Positions 26,041 to 35,212 are shown, counted from the stretch's first letter. The stretch: 64,000 bases of DNA from Propionibacterium sp. oral taxon 192 str. F0372 (GCF_000413315.1 NZ_KE340297.1:2240581-2304580); one strand, 5' to 3'. Numbers and translations: made by a program. Notes: generated by a model from the sequence alone, not told the origin.

Positions 26041-26047
26041 GACCCCT

Positions 26048-26053
26048 AGCCTA
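26048..26053 (-). promoter_or_regulatory. leaderless -10 element, TAGGCT, for pgsA2-DUF881-sbp
   Basis: On the minus strand TAGGCT is followed by 7 bases and GTG 26040. It overlaps the last codons of pimA, giving a possible internal promoter that would let the distal genes be expressed apart from the PIM genes. Confidence 0.4.
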
Positions 26054-27202
26054 TGCGATCCATCGGCGTGACCTTCCCAGTGCGCCATCGACCTCGGTGA
26101 ACCGGCGCTCGGCTGCCAACTGATACATTGCCACCACCTGCGGGCCGATCCTGTCCCACGTGAAGCAGGCTGCGCGTTCCCGGCCACGGTGTAGTCTCAA
26201 GTCCCGGGGCTCGGCCAAGGATTCAATGACTGCATTGGCCAGTTCCTGGGCTTCTCCCCTTGAGAAGAGGTGCCCGATTGGCGCCTGCTCATCGCTAAGC
26301 ACCTCGGCGAAGGCATCAAGATCGGATGCGACGACCGGGGCACCGCAGGCCATCGCCTCCAGCAAGACGATGCCGAAACTCTCCCTGCCGGTCTGCGGGG
26401 CGACGTAGACGTCAGCTTTCCCCAGCCACCGGTTCCGTTCGGTATCGTCAACCCCTCCGACGAAGGTGACACCCGGGATGCTGAGTTCTTCACCCCGACC
26501 GATGACCACCACCTCCAGGTCAGGATGTACCCGGCGAATCAGCGGCAGAGCCGCGGTCAGCACGTGGAAACCTTTACGTGGTTCATCGTAACGTCCCAAG
26601 AAAACCAGCCTGGGGTGGTCTCCCCCACGCCAAGTTGTGGCGCACGGGGCGAACGGGTAATCAGTAATCTCGATGCCATTGCCGATAACCACCGGATGGA
26701 CCCCGAAATGACTCTTAGCGAGTTTCGCAGCAGCCCGTGATACGGCGATTGTCGCATCCAGCCTGTTAACCGCCCCGGGTAACAACCGATTGAGCAATAC
26801 CAGTGACCTGACCACCTTGGAATTAGCATGGAAGGTGGCAGTCACCGGACGATCGGTCAACCACAGGGTGCTGATGGCTACTGATGGGGTGATTGGTTCG
26901 TGCAGGTGCACTGCATCGAAATCCCCCTCATCCAGCCACTGCTTGGCCCGGGAACTTACCCAAGGACCGAAATTGAGCCGGGCAACCGATCCGTTGGCGC
27001 GAATCGGCACCGCCCTCCCGGCTGTGGTGAACTGCGCATCGGTCAGGCCGTGGGCCGCCAGTGCCCCGGGGGCAGGATGGCCGGGTGCGAGAATTTCAAC
27101 GTGGTGACCATTGCGGTGCAGCCACCCCGCCAGCCCTAGCACGTGGTTCTGCACCCCACCGGGAGCGACGAAGGAATAGGGGCAGACGATTCCGGCTCTC
27201 AT
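26051..27202 (-). CDS. pimA: phosphatidylinositol alpha-mannosyltransferase PimA
   Basis: A 383-residue GT4 enzyme that transfers the first mannose from GDP-mannose to phosphatidylinositol at the inner membrane face. It begins IVCPYSFVAPGGVQNHV, nearly as in mycobacterial PimA, and continues with AVPIRANGSVARLNFGP, the basic patch for membrane contact, LFLGRYDEPRKG-like FLGRYDEPRKG and the E-x7-E motif ESFGIVLLEAM. It overlaps patA upstream by 4 bases. Context (inositol-phosphate synthase and acyltransferase genes directly upstream) confirms the assignment. Confidence 0.92.
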   Translation of the reverse strand: MRAGIVCPYSFVAPGGVQNHVLGLAGWLHRNGHHVEILAPGHPAPGALAAHGLTDAQFTTAGRAVPIRANGSVARLNFGPWVSSRAKQWLDEGDFDAVHLHEPITPSVAISTLWLTDRPVTATFHANSKVVRSLVLLNRLLPGAVNRLDATIAVSRAAAKLAKSHFGVHPVVIGNGIEITDYPFAPCATTWRGGDHPRLVFLGRYDEPRKGFHVLTAALPLIRRVHPDLEVVVIGRGEELSIPGVTFVGGVDDTERNRWLGKADVYVAPQTGRESFGIVLLEAMACGAPVVASDLDAFAEVLSDEQAPIGHLFSRGEAQELANAVIESLAEPRDLRLHRGRERAACFTWDRIGPQVVAMYQLAAERRFTEVDGALGRSRRWIA

Positions 27203-28038
27203 GCAACTATCCCCGGGAAGAAGCGCTGCATCAGATGCCAGTCGTGCACGTGGGCGCGCACCTGGGTGGCAAAGAAATTGGTCAGTTGCTGGGCGCTGTC
27301 GGCCATGTCTCCTGCGATCTCCTCACTAAGCTCGATCCTGAGCCGGTCGCCGTGGTAGTGGGTTGCCGCGCCGACCAGTGCGGCACCAGTCTGGCGGGCA
27401 ATGAGGTGTGGTCCTGCCGGAACGGTGAGTTCCCGGGGACCCTTCGGGGTCGGCCACTTGACCGGTATCCCCCGTCGTCCGAAGTCCCGATCCGCGATCA
27501 GGCAGACAACTTGGCCGCATCGCAGATCGGTGCACAAGGTGGGCACCAGATTGCCTGCGTCGTGAGGGTGGATCCGAAAGCCCAGTTGTTCGCGTACCCA
27601 TCGGAAGTACTCGAACTGGTCACGGGGCAGGCGCTCGGCCACCGAAGTGACTGGCAACCCAACTTGGCAGGCGTAGGCGCCGGCGAGGTCCCAGGAACCC
27701 TGGTGCGGCAAGGCCAACACCAGCCCCCGGGTTGCATGGAGTTCACGCAACCAGTCCATCAGCGTCTCGTCGGCCTCGACCAACGACACCAGGCTTTCGC
27801 GATCAAGGCTGCCAAGTTGCAGCGATCCGACGGTATTGCGGATCCATGAGAACTGGGCAGCTACCAGGTCATCAGGACCAGGTGTCACGCCGGTGACGAC
27901 CTCGGCGTTGAGTGCCCACTGCCGCAGTGGAATCGGAGGACGACGTCCCAACCATGCGGCGGCCCACTTCGCGGCAGGCCACCAGAGCCATCGGGGTACG
28001 CGTGCCGCGGCTCGGAAACCCAGCAACTGGATATCCAT
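27199..28038 (-). CDS. patA: phosphatidylinositol mannoside acyltransferase
   Basis: A 279-residue member of the LpxL/HtrB-like acyltransferase family, which in mycobacteria acylates the mannose of PIM (PatA). The HX4D active-site motif is present as HQGSWD near residue 115, followed by the GRRGIPVKWPTPKGPRELTVPAGPHLIARQTGAAL-type region with its conserved Arg and Pro. It acts at the cytoplasmic face. ATG 28038 overlaps the phosphotransferase stop by one base, so the start is well fixed. Role as PIM acyltransferase follows from its place between pgsA and pimA. Confidence 0.88.
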   Translation of the reverse strand: MDIQLLGFRAAARVPRWLWWPAAKWAAAWLGRRPPIPLRQWALNAEVVTGVTPGPDDLVAAQFSWIRNTVGSLQLGSLDRESLVSLVEADETLMDWLRELHATRGLVLALPHQGSWDLAGAYACQVGLPVTSVAERLPRDQFEYFRWVREQLGFRIHPHDAGNLVPTLCTDLRCGQVVCLIADRDFGRRGIPVKWPTPKGPRELTVPAGPHLIARQTGAALVGAATHYHGDRLRIELSEEIAGDMADSAQQLTNFFATQVRAHVHDWHLMQRFFPGIVA

Positions 28039-28637
28039 TACTGCCCACCGAGTGCCCGGTGAACGATGGCCATCCGTTGGGCGACGGTGACCGCCCCTGT
28101 CAGGCACAACAAGGACATGGCGATTGGCAGGGCCAAGTTGATGCCCAAGCCGGTCAGCAGGGCCCCGGCCAGGACGATTACCAGTCGGTCGGCCCGACCT
28201 GCGATGCCACCGTTCACCTGCACGCCAATGGCCTCACCACGGGCCTTCGAATAGGAAGTCACTTGCCCGAATACCAGGGCAACCAGTGAGACCGCTGCCC
28301 CCAGCTGGGAATCAGTATTGTAGAAGTACAGGGTTAGTCCCCCAAAGATCGCGCCGTCGGCAATCCGGTCGAGGGTCGAGTCGAGGAAGGCTCCCCACCG
28401 GGTCGTTTGTCCCGTTGCGCGAGCCATAGTGCCATCCAAGGAGTCCGAGAAGATGAAGGCGAGAAGGATGACCACCCCTTGCCACAGCCATCCTTGGGGA
28501 AAACAGATAATCGCCACCAGACAGGTTGCGGCGGTGCCGAACCAGGTCACCATGTTGGGGCTAAGACCAATCTTCACTAACCCGAGGGCCACCGGTTCGA
28601 TGAACTTTGTCCACCGGGATTTGATCCTCTCCAGCAT
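28038..28637 (-). CDS. pgsA: phosphatidylinositol phosphate synthase (CDP-alcohol phosphotransferase)
   Basis: A 199-residue membrane enzyme joining CDP-diacylglycerol with inositol 1-phosphate, the committed step to phosphatidylinositol and PIMs. The signature DGTMARATGQTTRWGAFLDSTLDR is intact, and about six membrane spans surround it. Order thrS-HIT-pgsA-patA-pimA is the same as Mycobacterium Rv2614c-Rv2610c, where this gene is pgsA1. ATG 28637 follows the HIT stop by one base (TGAGATG). Confidence 0.9.
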   Translation of the reverse strand: MLERIKSRWTKFIEPVALGLVKIGLSPNMVTWFGTAATCLVAIICFPQGWLWQGVVILLAFIFSDSLDGTMARATGQTTRWGAFLDSTLDRIADGAIFGGLTLYFYNTDSQLGAAVSLVALVFGQVTSYSKARGEAIGVQVNGGIAGRADRLVIVLAGALLTGLGINLALPIAMSLLCLTGAVTVAQRMAIVHRALGGQ

Positions 28638-28638
28638 C

Positions 28639-29193
28639 TCAGGCCTCGTCCCATGCCCCGGCGAATATCTCCCGAGTCTGTCCAAGCAAGAATGGGACGG
28701 CCTTTGTCTGTCCGATGATCGGCAAGAAATTCGAGTCCCCCGCCCATCTGGGCACCACATGCTGGTGGAGGTGTGCGGCGATCCCGGCGCCCGCGATCGA
28801 TCCCTGATTCATGCCGAGATTGAAACCAGCTGGTTGTGACACCGCCGAGATCATCCGGATGGCCTTGCGGGTGAATGCGGTCATCTCGGCCGCCTCCTCC
28901 TCGGTGGCATCGATGTAGGCGGCAACATGGCGGTATGGGCAGATCAGCAGATGGCCCGGGTTGTAGGGGTAGAGGTTGAGCACGGCAAAGACGTGTTCGC
29001 CGCGGGCCACGATCAATGCTTCGGCATCGTCATGAGTCGGCGACACACAGAACGGACACCGGACATCGTTGTGTTCCGTGGGCCGGTTCTCCCCGGAGAT
29101 ATAGGCAAGCCTGTGGGGGGTCCATAGCCGCTGCAATCCGTCGGGGATCCCGGGATGGTCCTCGAACTCGTCGACCGGAATAAAATCGGCCAT
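28639..29193 (-). CDS. HIT family hydrolase/phosphorylase
   Basis: A 184-residue histidine-triad protein with the active-site HLHQHV motif near residue 140 and the CPFC pair near residue 47 that binds zinc in some members. The Mycobacterium neighbour of pgsA1, Rv2613c, is an AP4A phosphorylase of this type, so dinucleoside polyphosphate cleavage is the likely activity. ATG 29193 shares one base with the thrS stop (TGATG), and the stop is one base from pgsA, so it is translated within the operon. Confidence 0.88.
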   Translation of the reverse strand: MADFIPVDEFEDHPGIPDGLQRLWTPHRLAYISGENRPTEHNDVRCPFCVSPTHDDAEALIVARGEHVFAVLNLYPYNPGHLLICPYRHVAAYIDATEEEAAEMTAFTRKAIRMISAVSQPAGFNLGMNQGSIAGAGIAAHLHQHVVPRWAGDSNFLPIIGQTKAVPFLLGQTREIFAGAWDEA

Positions 29194-31229
29194 CAGGCCT
29201 CGGCCTCCGCTTTCGGGTCGTCGTTGCGGCGCGAGCCCACCCACTCGCAGATGAACTCGATGGCTTTGTCGATGGGTACCCCGTTGCGCTGGGATCCATC
29301 CCGGAAACGGAAGGAAACGGTGTCTGCCCCGGCATCGGTTTCACCGGCGATCAGCATGAAGGGAATCTTCTGCCTCTGCGCGTTGCGGATCTTCTTTTGC
29401 ATCCGGTCGTCGGAAGCATCCAGCTCAGTACGCACGCCCCGCGCCCGTAACCGATCCAATATCGAGGCCAGGTAGTCGTCGAAGGCGGAGGCCACCGGAA
29501 TACCGACCACTTGGACCGGGGACAGCCATACCGGGAAGGCCCCGGCGTAATGCTCGGTGAGCACGCCGATGAACCGTTCCACCGAACCCAACTTGGCTGA
29601 ATGGATCATTACCGGCCTCTGGTGGGTGCCGTCGGATGCGACGTATTCCAGCCCGAAGCGCTCCGGCTGGTTGAAGTCGTACTGGATCGTCGACATCTGC
29701 CAGGTGCGCCCGATGGCGTCGGTGACCTGTACCGAGACCTTCGGGCCGTAGAAGGCAGCACCGCCCGGATCGGGTACCAAGTCGAGCCCTGTTGAGTGGC
29801 AGACCTCCTCCAAGATACGCGTGGCGGTCTGCCAGTCCTCATCGGAGCCGATGAACTTGCCCTTCCTGGCCCCGTCTTCATCCCGGGTAGACAGCTCCAA
29901 GTAAAAATCGTCGAGACCAAAGCCCGCAAGGATCGATAGAAAGAAGTTGATCTGCTTGTGGATCTCCTCGGCGGCCTGCTCCGGGGTGCAGTAGGTGTGT
30001 GAGTCGTCCTGGGTGAAGCCGCGCATGCGGGTGAGACCGTGCACCACTCCGGATTTCTCGTAGCGGTAGTCGTGCCCGAGTTCGTAGAACCGCAACGGCA
30101 GCTCCCGGTAGGAACGACCGCGCGACCTGAAGATCAGGTTATGCATCGGGCAGTTCATGGCCTTGAGGTAGTATTCTTGGCCCACCTTGGTGATATTGCC
30201 CTCGGTGTCCCGCTCCTCATCGGCGAGCATCGGGGGAAACATCGTGTCGGCGTAGTAGGGCAGGTGGCCTGACGTATGGAATAAACCACCCTTGGAAATC
30301 TCGGGGGTGTGCACGAAGTCGAAACCGAACTCGATGTGGCGCTGGGTCACATAGCTCTCGATCTCATGGCGCAGGATGCCACCCTTGGGATGAAAGACCA
30401 CCAGACCTGGGCCGATCTCCTCTGGGAAGGAGAAGAGGTCAAGTTCGGTGCCCAGCCTGCGATGATCGCGTTTAGCGGCCTCCGCCATACGGGTCTGGTA
30501 GGCCTTGAGGTCTTCCTTGGTGGCCCATGCGGTTCCGTAGACTCGTTGCAGGCCTTGATTCGCTTGGTTACCGCGCCAATAGGCGGCTGAGGTTTTGGTC
30601 AGGGCGACCGCCTTGATGTAGCCGGTGTGCGGAACGTGGGGGCCGCGGCACAGGTCATACCAAGCAACCTCCCCGTTGCGCCGAACGTTGTCATAGATGG
30701 TGAGTTCCTGCCCACCAACCTCGACCGAGGATCCGTCATCGTGAGATCCACCCTTGTCGGAGATGAGTTCGAGCTTGAAAGGCTCATTGGTCTCGGCAGC
30801 CAGGGCCTCTGACTCGCTAACCACCCGACGGACGAAGCGCTGCCTCTCCCTGATTATTGCCTGCATCTTCTTCTCGATGGCCTTCAGATCCTCAGGAGTC
30901 AACGGATCGACCATGAAGTCGTAGTAGAAACCGTCGGTGATCGGCGGCCCGATGCCCAGCTTGGCATCAGCGAACAGGGATTGCAGGGCTTGGGCTGTGA
31001 CATGGGCCGCAGAGTGCCTGATGATGGTCAGGCCCTCCTCGGAGGTGCTGAGAATACGTGCCACCTGATCGCCGTCGTGCAATTCGGTGGCTAGATCGAC
31101 GGTGATCCCGTTCACTTGCATGGCGACGACGGTCAGATCGTCGCCGAACAGGTCGAGGCCCGTGGCCCCCTTGTCCACCTCCTTCGAGACCTGCGAACCA
31201 TTGGCGAGGAGGACTACGGACACTGACAC
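29193..31229 (-). CDS. thrS: threonyl-tRNA synthetase
   Basis: A 678-residue class II synthetase: N-terminal TGS domain (about 1-65), editing domain with the HSAAHV motif (about 75-240), catalytic core with [20 protein letters not shown] and the zinc-binding AMNCPMH, motif 2 [18 protein letters not shown], and the C-terminal anticodon-binding domain. GTG 31229 is chosen because GAAAGGAAT lies 7 bases upstream; GTG 31223 is an alternative. It heads the PIM operon. The 293-base leader upstream shows no T-box-like features that I can recognise. Confidence 0.95.
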   Translation of the reverse strand: MSVSVVLLANGSQVSKEVDKGATGLDLFGDDLTVVAMQVNGITVDLATELHDGDQVARILSTSEEGLTIIRHSAAHVTAQALQSLFADAKLGIGPPITDGFYYDFMVDPLTPEDLKAIEKKMQAIIRERQRFVRRVVSESEALAAETNEPFKLELISDKGGSHDDGSSVEVGGQELTIYDNVRRNGEVAWYDLCRGPHVPHTGYIKAVALTKTSAAYWRGNQANQGLQRVYGTAWATKEDLKAYQTRMAEAAKRDHRRLGTELDLFSFPEEIGPGLVVFHPKGGILRHEIESYVTQRHIEFGFDFVHTPEISKGGLFHTSGHLPYYADTMFPPMLADEERDTEGNITKVGQEYYLKAMNCPMHNLIFRSRGRSYRELPLRFYELGHDYRYEKSGVVHGLTRMRGFTQDDSHTYCTPEQAAEEIHKQINFFLSILAGFGLDDFYLELSTRDEDGARKGKFIGSDEDWQTATRILEEVCHSTGLDLVPDPGGAAFYGPKVSVQVTDAIGRTWQMSTIQYDFNQPERFGLEYVASDGTHQRPVMIHSAKLGSVERFIGVLTEHYAGAFPVWLSPVQVVGIPVASAFDDYLASILDRLRARGVRTELDASDDRMQKKIRNAQRQKIPFMLIAGETDAGADTVSFRFRDGSQRNGVPIDKAIEFICEWVGSRRNDDPKAEAEA

Positions 31230-31522
31230 GTCAATTCCTTTCGGCGGCATACCTGGCCGCACGCATCGTCGTTCCCGTCATCCGACGGGAACAGTTCGAC
31301 GGGCGAACACCCACCATTGTGCCTCAGATCCACCCCAGTGGCGCATTCTTACCAGCCCTCGTGGTGCGCAACTCCAATCCTCTGCCAAGGAACCAGGACG
31401 ACGATCACCAGCAGACCGTTGCATTCCCACGAAGGACGAATTCCTGGAGCCCACTACCACGATCGAGCCTGGCCGTCGCAGGATGCGCGAACTGGGTTCC
31501 CGACGGATGCTAGACATGATGC

Positions 31523-32437
31523 ATGAAGCGACTCATCCTGATGGCAGCCGGTCTCACCGTCGTCTCGGTGCTGGCAGCGTGTTCTCCCGTCAACAACGGC
31601 GACTCCACCCCCAGTCCGACCCCCGAGGAGCAGTCCTTCTCCCAGCTGTGGGATGAGTTGGTATCACAAGCCCAGCTCACCCAGATCTCCGGCTATGAGA
31701 TTGCCATGCAAGACGGCACTCGTGTGGTGTCCGCCACGGTCATGGAGGGAACTACGCTCACCACCCACCGTTTGGTCGCTGGCAACAAGGTGAGTTCTGC
31801 GGTCAATCAGGGGCCGGCGACGGCCGTCGGCCCCACCTGGGCAGCCGATCAGGTGGACGTCCTCGTAGAGGAGTCCCGGCTGGCCATCAACGGCTGCCAG
31901 AACCCCGCGGTGCGATTCACTACCACGATCCTCGGCAGTGCAGTCTCCTACCAGAGTTGCGACATGAAGCCAGTACCCAATTCAATGCAGGTCAACGGGC
32001 AGCAGATACCGGCCAGCTTCGATCCCACGGTCCGGGAATCCTGGGATGACCTGGTTGCTTATCTAGCTGTGTTGGCACCGCAACAGTTGAAGATCGGGCA
32101 TGCCAGCGGCGTGCTGACCAGCATCGGCGTTCCCACTGCCCAGCTCGCGGACGGCAGTTCCTGCAATGCGGTGCTGAGCGTTGGGGTTCCCGGCTCAGAT
32201 CTGGCCCCCTATTCGGTCTCCTGCGCTCAGGACACCCCGAGCGGTGCCGGACAGCCATTCTCCCTTGCCGGATACGATCTTGACGCCATTTATGGAATGG
32301 TGGCTAAGGCGACGAACAATGAGCCGGGAGCCTTGGCGACGGTCACGATCACATCGGGCGATGGGACGAAGATCACCGTGTCCATGACCTCCAACAATGG
32401 AACCGATCCAGTGACCCAGACTTTCGACCCGAAATGA
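31523..32437 (+). CDS. lipoprotein of unknown function
   Basis: A 304-residue protein with a clear lipoprotein signal (MKRLILMAAGLTVVSVLAAC, lipobox Cys near residue 20), a Ser/Pro/Thr linker and a C-terminal region of about 260 residues rich in beta-forming sequence, containing one or two Cys pairs (INGCQNPAV...YQSCDMKP and SSCNAVL...VSCAQD). No family was recognised. It is divergent from thrS across a 293-base gap and precedes the tRNA cluster. A TAGACAT sequence 6 bases before the ATG is a weak match to the leaderless promoters seen elsewhere. Confidence 0.7.
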   Translation: MKRLILMAAGLTVVSVLAACSPVNNGDSTPSPTPEEQSFSQLWDELVSQAQLTQISGYEIAMQDGTRVVSATVMEGTTLTTHRLVAGNKVSSAVNQGPATAVGPTWAADQVDVLVEESRLAINGCQNPAVRFTTTILGSAVSYQSCDMKPVPNSMQVNGQQIPASFDPTVRESWDDLVAYLAVLAPQQLKIGHASGVLTSIGVPTAQLADGSSCNAVLSVGVPGSDLAPYSVSCAQDTPSGAGQPFSLAGYDLDAIYGMVAKATNNEPGALATVTITSGDGTKITVSMTSNNGTDPVTQTFDPK

Positions 32438-32454
32438 CCCTTACCGGGGGATGC

Positions 32455-32497
32455 GAACGTTTATCCCGGGTGTGCTGACCACTCGGGACAAACGTTC
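32455..32497. repeat. inverted repeat between the lipoprotein gene and the tRNA cluster
   Basis: GAACGTTTATCCCGGGTG is partly complementary to CACTCGGGACAAACGTTC, giving an imperfect 17-18 bp stem with a short loop. Its position between two convergent units suggests a shared terminator, but neither side has a T-tract. Confidence 0.55.
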
Positions 32498-32553
32498 GTC
32501 GCGGCGTTGAATAACCTAGTGAAGCGAAGAAACTGACCGTGCTAGCCGGTGGA

Positions 32554-32628
32554 TGGTGGGCGATACTGGGTTCGAACCAGTGACCTCTTCCGTGTCAGGG
32601 AAGCGCGCTACCACTGCGCCAATCGCCC
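32554..32628 (-). tRNA. tRNA-Val (GAC)
   Basis: Cloverleaf on the minus strand: acceptor GGGCGAT with ATCGCCC, anticodon loop CTGACAC (anticodon GAC), T-arm GGTTCGAACC, discriminator A and an encoded CCA at the 3' end. It is the last of a three-tRNA unit. Confidence 0.93.
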
Positions 32629-32629
32629 G

Positions 32630-32700
32630 AGGTGGGTACCGGATTTGAACCGGTGTAGACGGATTTGCAGTCCGTTGCCTCGCCTCTCGGCCAACCCACC
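32630..32700 (-). tRNA. tRNA-Cys (GCA)
   Basis: Acceptor GGTGGGT pairs with ACCCACC; anticodon loop CTGCAAA (GCA); discriminator U, which is the usual identity base for tRNA-Cys. CCA is not encoded. It lies 1 base upstream of tRNA-Val in the transcript. Confidence 0.93.
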
Positions 32701-32750
32701 ACACGGAGAATTCTGCGTGTGAGCCGCGGCCTTACGCAAGACCCTCTCCG

Positions 32751-32823
32751 AGCGGACGACGGGATTCGAACCCGCGACCCTCACCTTGGCAAGGTGATGC
32801 TCTACCAGCTGAGCCACGTCCGC
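32751..32823 (-). tRNA. tRNA-Gly (GCC)
   Basis: Acceptor GCGGACG pairs with CGTCCGC; anticodon loop TTGCCAA (GCC); T-loop GTTCGAATC; discriminator U. No encoded CCA. First gene of the Gly-Cys-Val unit. Confidence 0.93.
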
Positions 32824-32971
32824 ATTGCACCTACCGAAGCTTTGCTCCGTTGTAACGCAAGGAAGAACTTAGCGGGGGTCGTCGCTTCTTGCAAATCGGC
32901 ATCACAGCGATCCGTGACGGAAGCTGGAGTTGTCGCCTACTCGAACCATCCGCTATGTTTGTCCCTCGCAG

Positions 32972-33043
32972 GGGCGATTGGCGCAGTGGTAGCGCGCTTC
33001 GTTCACACCGAAGAGGTCACTGGTTCGAACCCAGTATCGCCCA
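32972..33043 (+). tRNA. tRNA-Val (CAC)
   Basis: Acceptor GGGCGAT with ATCGCCC, anticodon stem CTTCG/CGAAG and loop TTCACAC (anticodon CAC). Apart from the anticodon arm it is nearly identical to the minus-strand tRNA-Val (GAC), so the two form an inverted repeat. CCA is not encoded. Confidence 0.93.
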
Positions 33044-33471
33044 CTCTGGTTACTTTCAGCCTCTCCCATCCACGTCGAGTATCGTCTTGCCTCCAGCATC
33101 CCTCGGAAATCAGGCTATGTGCGATGTTTCCCCATCCATCGATGCATCCGACCAGATATAGATTCCCGACACTGTGGCTTGATCCACCCAGGCAGCATCC
33201 CAGCCAGACCATCACTACATCCACGATTCGGACTAGTGTCCACGCATCGATCACGGGATGACACAACTTTCCGCACCTTGACCTCTTCTTTGCCTCTTCT
33301 TGCCACAATTACACGCTGACTGGCCGCCTGTTGCAAGAAAACATGGCGAGATCTTGTCTCACTATACGGTCATTCGGCTTGCACTGGCCAGCGGATCGAC
33401 GGAGGATTGAGCAGCAACGCGGCAAAGGCGCCGAGCTTCTGCACACGACGATGGAAGAAGGTGGGCGCACG
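33044..33471. other. intergenic region downstream of tRNA-Val
   Basis: 428 bases without a gene I can support. Several open frames cross it but none has a ribosome binding site, promoter geometry or familiar protein sequence. The promoter of the next gene should lie in its right third. No att-like duplicate of the tRNA 3' end was noticed. Confidence 0.5.
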
Positions 33472-34251
33472 ATGACTGCACCGGCGATGATTTTGTTCGC
33501 GGAGGGCTCTGAGGACCCGAAGGTTGCCTCCGTCTTTCATACCCTGCGCCGCGAGATGCAGTCGGCGCATCCCCACTTGGAGATCCAGCTCGCCTTTCTC
33601 GGGGGAAATCACCCCACCGCCCAGCAGGTCGTCTCAACCCTTGCCCACCGCGGCGCCCAAGAGGTCGTATTAGCCCCTATGGATGTCGCCAGGGTATGCG
33701 AGGCCTCCGAAGCCATGCAGGCCACCTACCAGCAGCTCTGCACTCTTTACCCCAAACTCAGGTTCGCCATGGCCCGGCCAATCGGGCCTGTCAGTGAATT
33801 ACTGAATGTCGTCGATGCTCGCCTGCGGAGCGCCCTGAATTCCATCCGTGCCACTGAACTCGACGCCTTGGTCCTGTGCGCCCCGAGCGCAGGTGATACA
33901 AGAGGAAATGCACTCATCGCCCGTCGCGCCCGGCAGTGGTCTTCCCACCACAAACTGCCCACGCTCGTCGCCCACGCCGACGGACGAGGAGCTGACGTGG
34001 CCGCGGCCATTGCATCCCTGCGATCGACCGGCCGCCGATCAATCGCGGTCGGTTCTCTGCACATCGCAGCCGACCAGTCCTACCGGGCGCAGGCTGAGAT
34101 CGCCTTGGCCAGCGGGGCAATCGCCGTCAGCGCCCCGTTGGGTGCCGACGTGCGCATCGCAGAATTGGCCATGGCCCGCTACGCCTTCGCATCCATGGAT
34201 ATGGTCGCAGCTCTCATCGGTGAGGATCTTGATACGGCCGAGGTCATCTGA
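33472..34251 (+). CDS. sirohydrochlorin chelatase-like (CbiX/SirB family) protein lacking metal-site His
   Basis: A 259-residue protein made of two CbiX-like halves. The first half begins AMILFAEGSEDPKVASVF where chelatases have AHGSRDP, so the metal-binding His is replaced by Glu. In the second half the usual PLGAHP is PLGADV, so the second His is also absent. Other family features (VVLAPMDVARV, FAMARPIGP, GADVRIAELAMARY) remain. It may have lost chelatase activity and serve another role. ATG 33472 has AAGGTGG about 8 bases upstream. No other tetrapyrrole or sulfite reduction gene is adjacent. Confidence 0.65.
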   Translation: MTAPAMILFAEGSEDPKVASVFHTLRREMQSAHPHLEIQLAFLGGNHPTAQQVVSTLAHRGAQEVVLAPMDVARVCEASEAMQATYQQLCTLYPKLRFAMARPIGPVSELLNVVDARLRSALNSIRATELDALVLCAPSAGDTRGNALIARRARQWSSHHKLPTLVAHADGRGADVAAAIASLRSTGRRSIAVGSLHIAADQSYRAQAEIALASGAIAVSAPLGADVRIAELAMARYAFASMDMVAALIGEDLDTAEVI

Positions 34252-34257
34252 GTCCTG

Positions 34258-35126
34258 TCACCGGGTACGGATTCGGTCGGGTAAGTTCTCGGGCAGTGCC
34301 GAGACCCGGTGTCTCTCGGTCTCCACATCGAAACTCGGCGCGGGCCAGCCGAGATCCAATGAGCCGAGTGCTTCGACCAAGAGCTTGGCGACCACCCAGC
34401 TTCGGTACCACTTCCGGTGGGAGGGAACCACGTACCACGGCGATGTCTTTGTGTTGCATCTGGTCAAAGCGATGTTATAGGCGGCGACGTAGTCGTCGAA
34501 ACGCTTCGCGACATCGACATCCTCCGGGTTGTACTTGTAGTACTTTTCGGGATGAGCCAACCGCTGGGCAAGACGCTGGTTTCTGCTCCGCCCGCGAGAC
34601 ATGGAGATAGCACTTGATGATGCGAGTTCTGGGCGCCGTAACCATCGACTCGAATTCGTTGATAACATCATAATGTCGCTCGATTTCTTCCGGAGGCGCC
34701 ATTTGTTCAACCCGCTGGATGAGGACGTCCTCGTAGCGCGATCTGTCGAAGACGCCGATCATGCCCGGGCCGGTAGTTTCGGTTCGATGCGCCACAGGAA
34801 GTCGCGTGCGCGTTCCTCGGCAGTGGGTACTTTGAATGATGCGATGTGCATCTCCTGAGGGTCGACCTGCCCGACTACATGGCGGATCACTCCTCTTTTA
34901 CCCGAGGTGTCCAGTCCTGCAGGATGAGCAGCACCGACGGGGCCTGATATCTCATGGAGAGCCCACTCGCATGTGGAGATTGCTGAGCATTATGCCAAGA
35001 TCTTCCAGCATCTTGGGGGTCCTTCTTGCTCGTATCCTTGGGTAGTCCGGGAATGGCCTCAGATCAATGGCCTGTATCGACGGGAGCGACCGGGCAACGC
35101 AGCAGGGACGAGATGTTGTTCTTCAT
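34258..35126 (-). pseudogene. ppk2: polyphosphate kinase 2 (PPK2) pseudogene
   Basis: Consecutive minus-strand frames spell out a whole PPK2: MKNNISSLLRCPVAPVDTG, then ARRTPKMLEDLGIMLSNLH, QAPSVLLILQD, DTSGKRGVIRHVVGQVD (Walker A region), FKVPTAEERARDFLWRI, PGMIGVFDRSRYEDVL (Walker B region), CYLHVSRAEQ, QRLAHPEKYYKYNPED and SPWYVVPSHRKWYRSW. The segments lie in different frames. At least four single-base lesions are visible: an extra A near 34576-34580, a missing base near 34755, a missing A before the Walker A region near 34911, and one or two shifts between 35000 and 35080. The intact enzyme phosphorylates nucleotides with polyphosphate. Decay looks recent because the residues are still well conserved. 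Confidence 0.82.
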
Positions 35127-35212
35127 GACTCAAGTATCAGTGATCCAGCGGTGATCTATCAGTAATCCGGGCTCCGATGTGGCACATAGACTGGCCGGAG
35201 AAAGGAGCACAC

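Noticed and set aside
31230-31522. Possible T-box leader for thrS
   Set aside because: No T-box core sequence or specifier-loop arrangement can be recognised in the 293 bases, and thrS has a normal ribosome binding site.
34475-34795. Treating the two overlapping minus-strand frames at 34258-34795 as separate small genes
   Set aside because: Together with sequence up to 35126 they spell out one PPK2 protein interrupted by frameshifts, so they are parts of a pseudogene.
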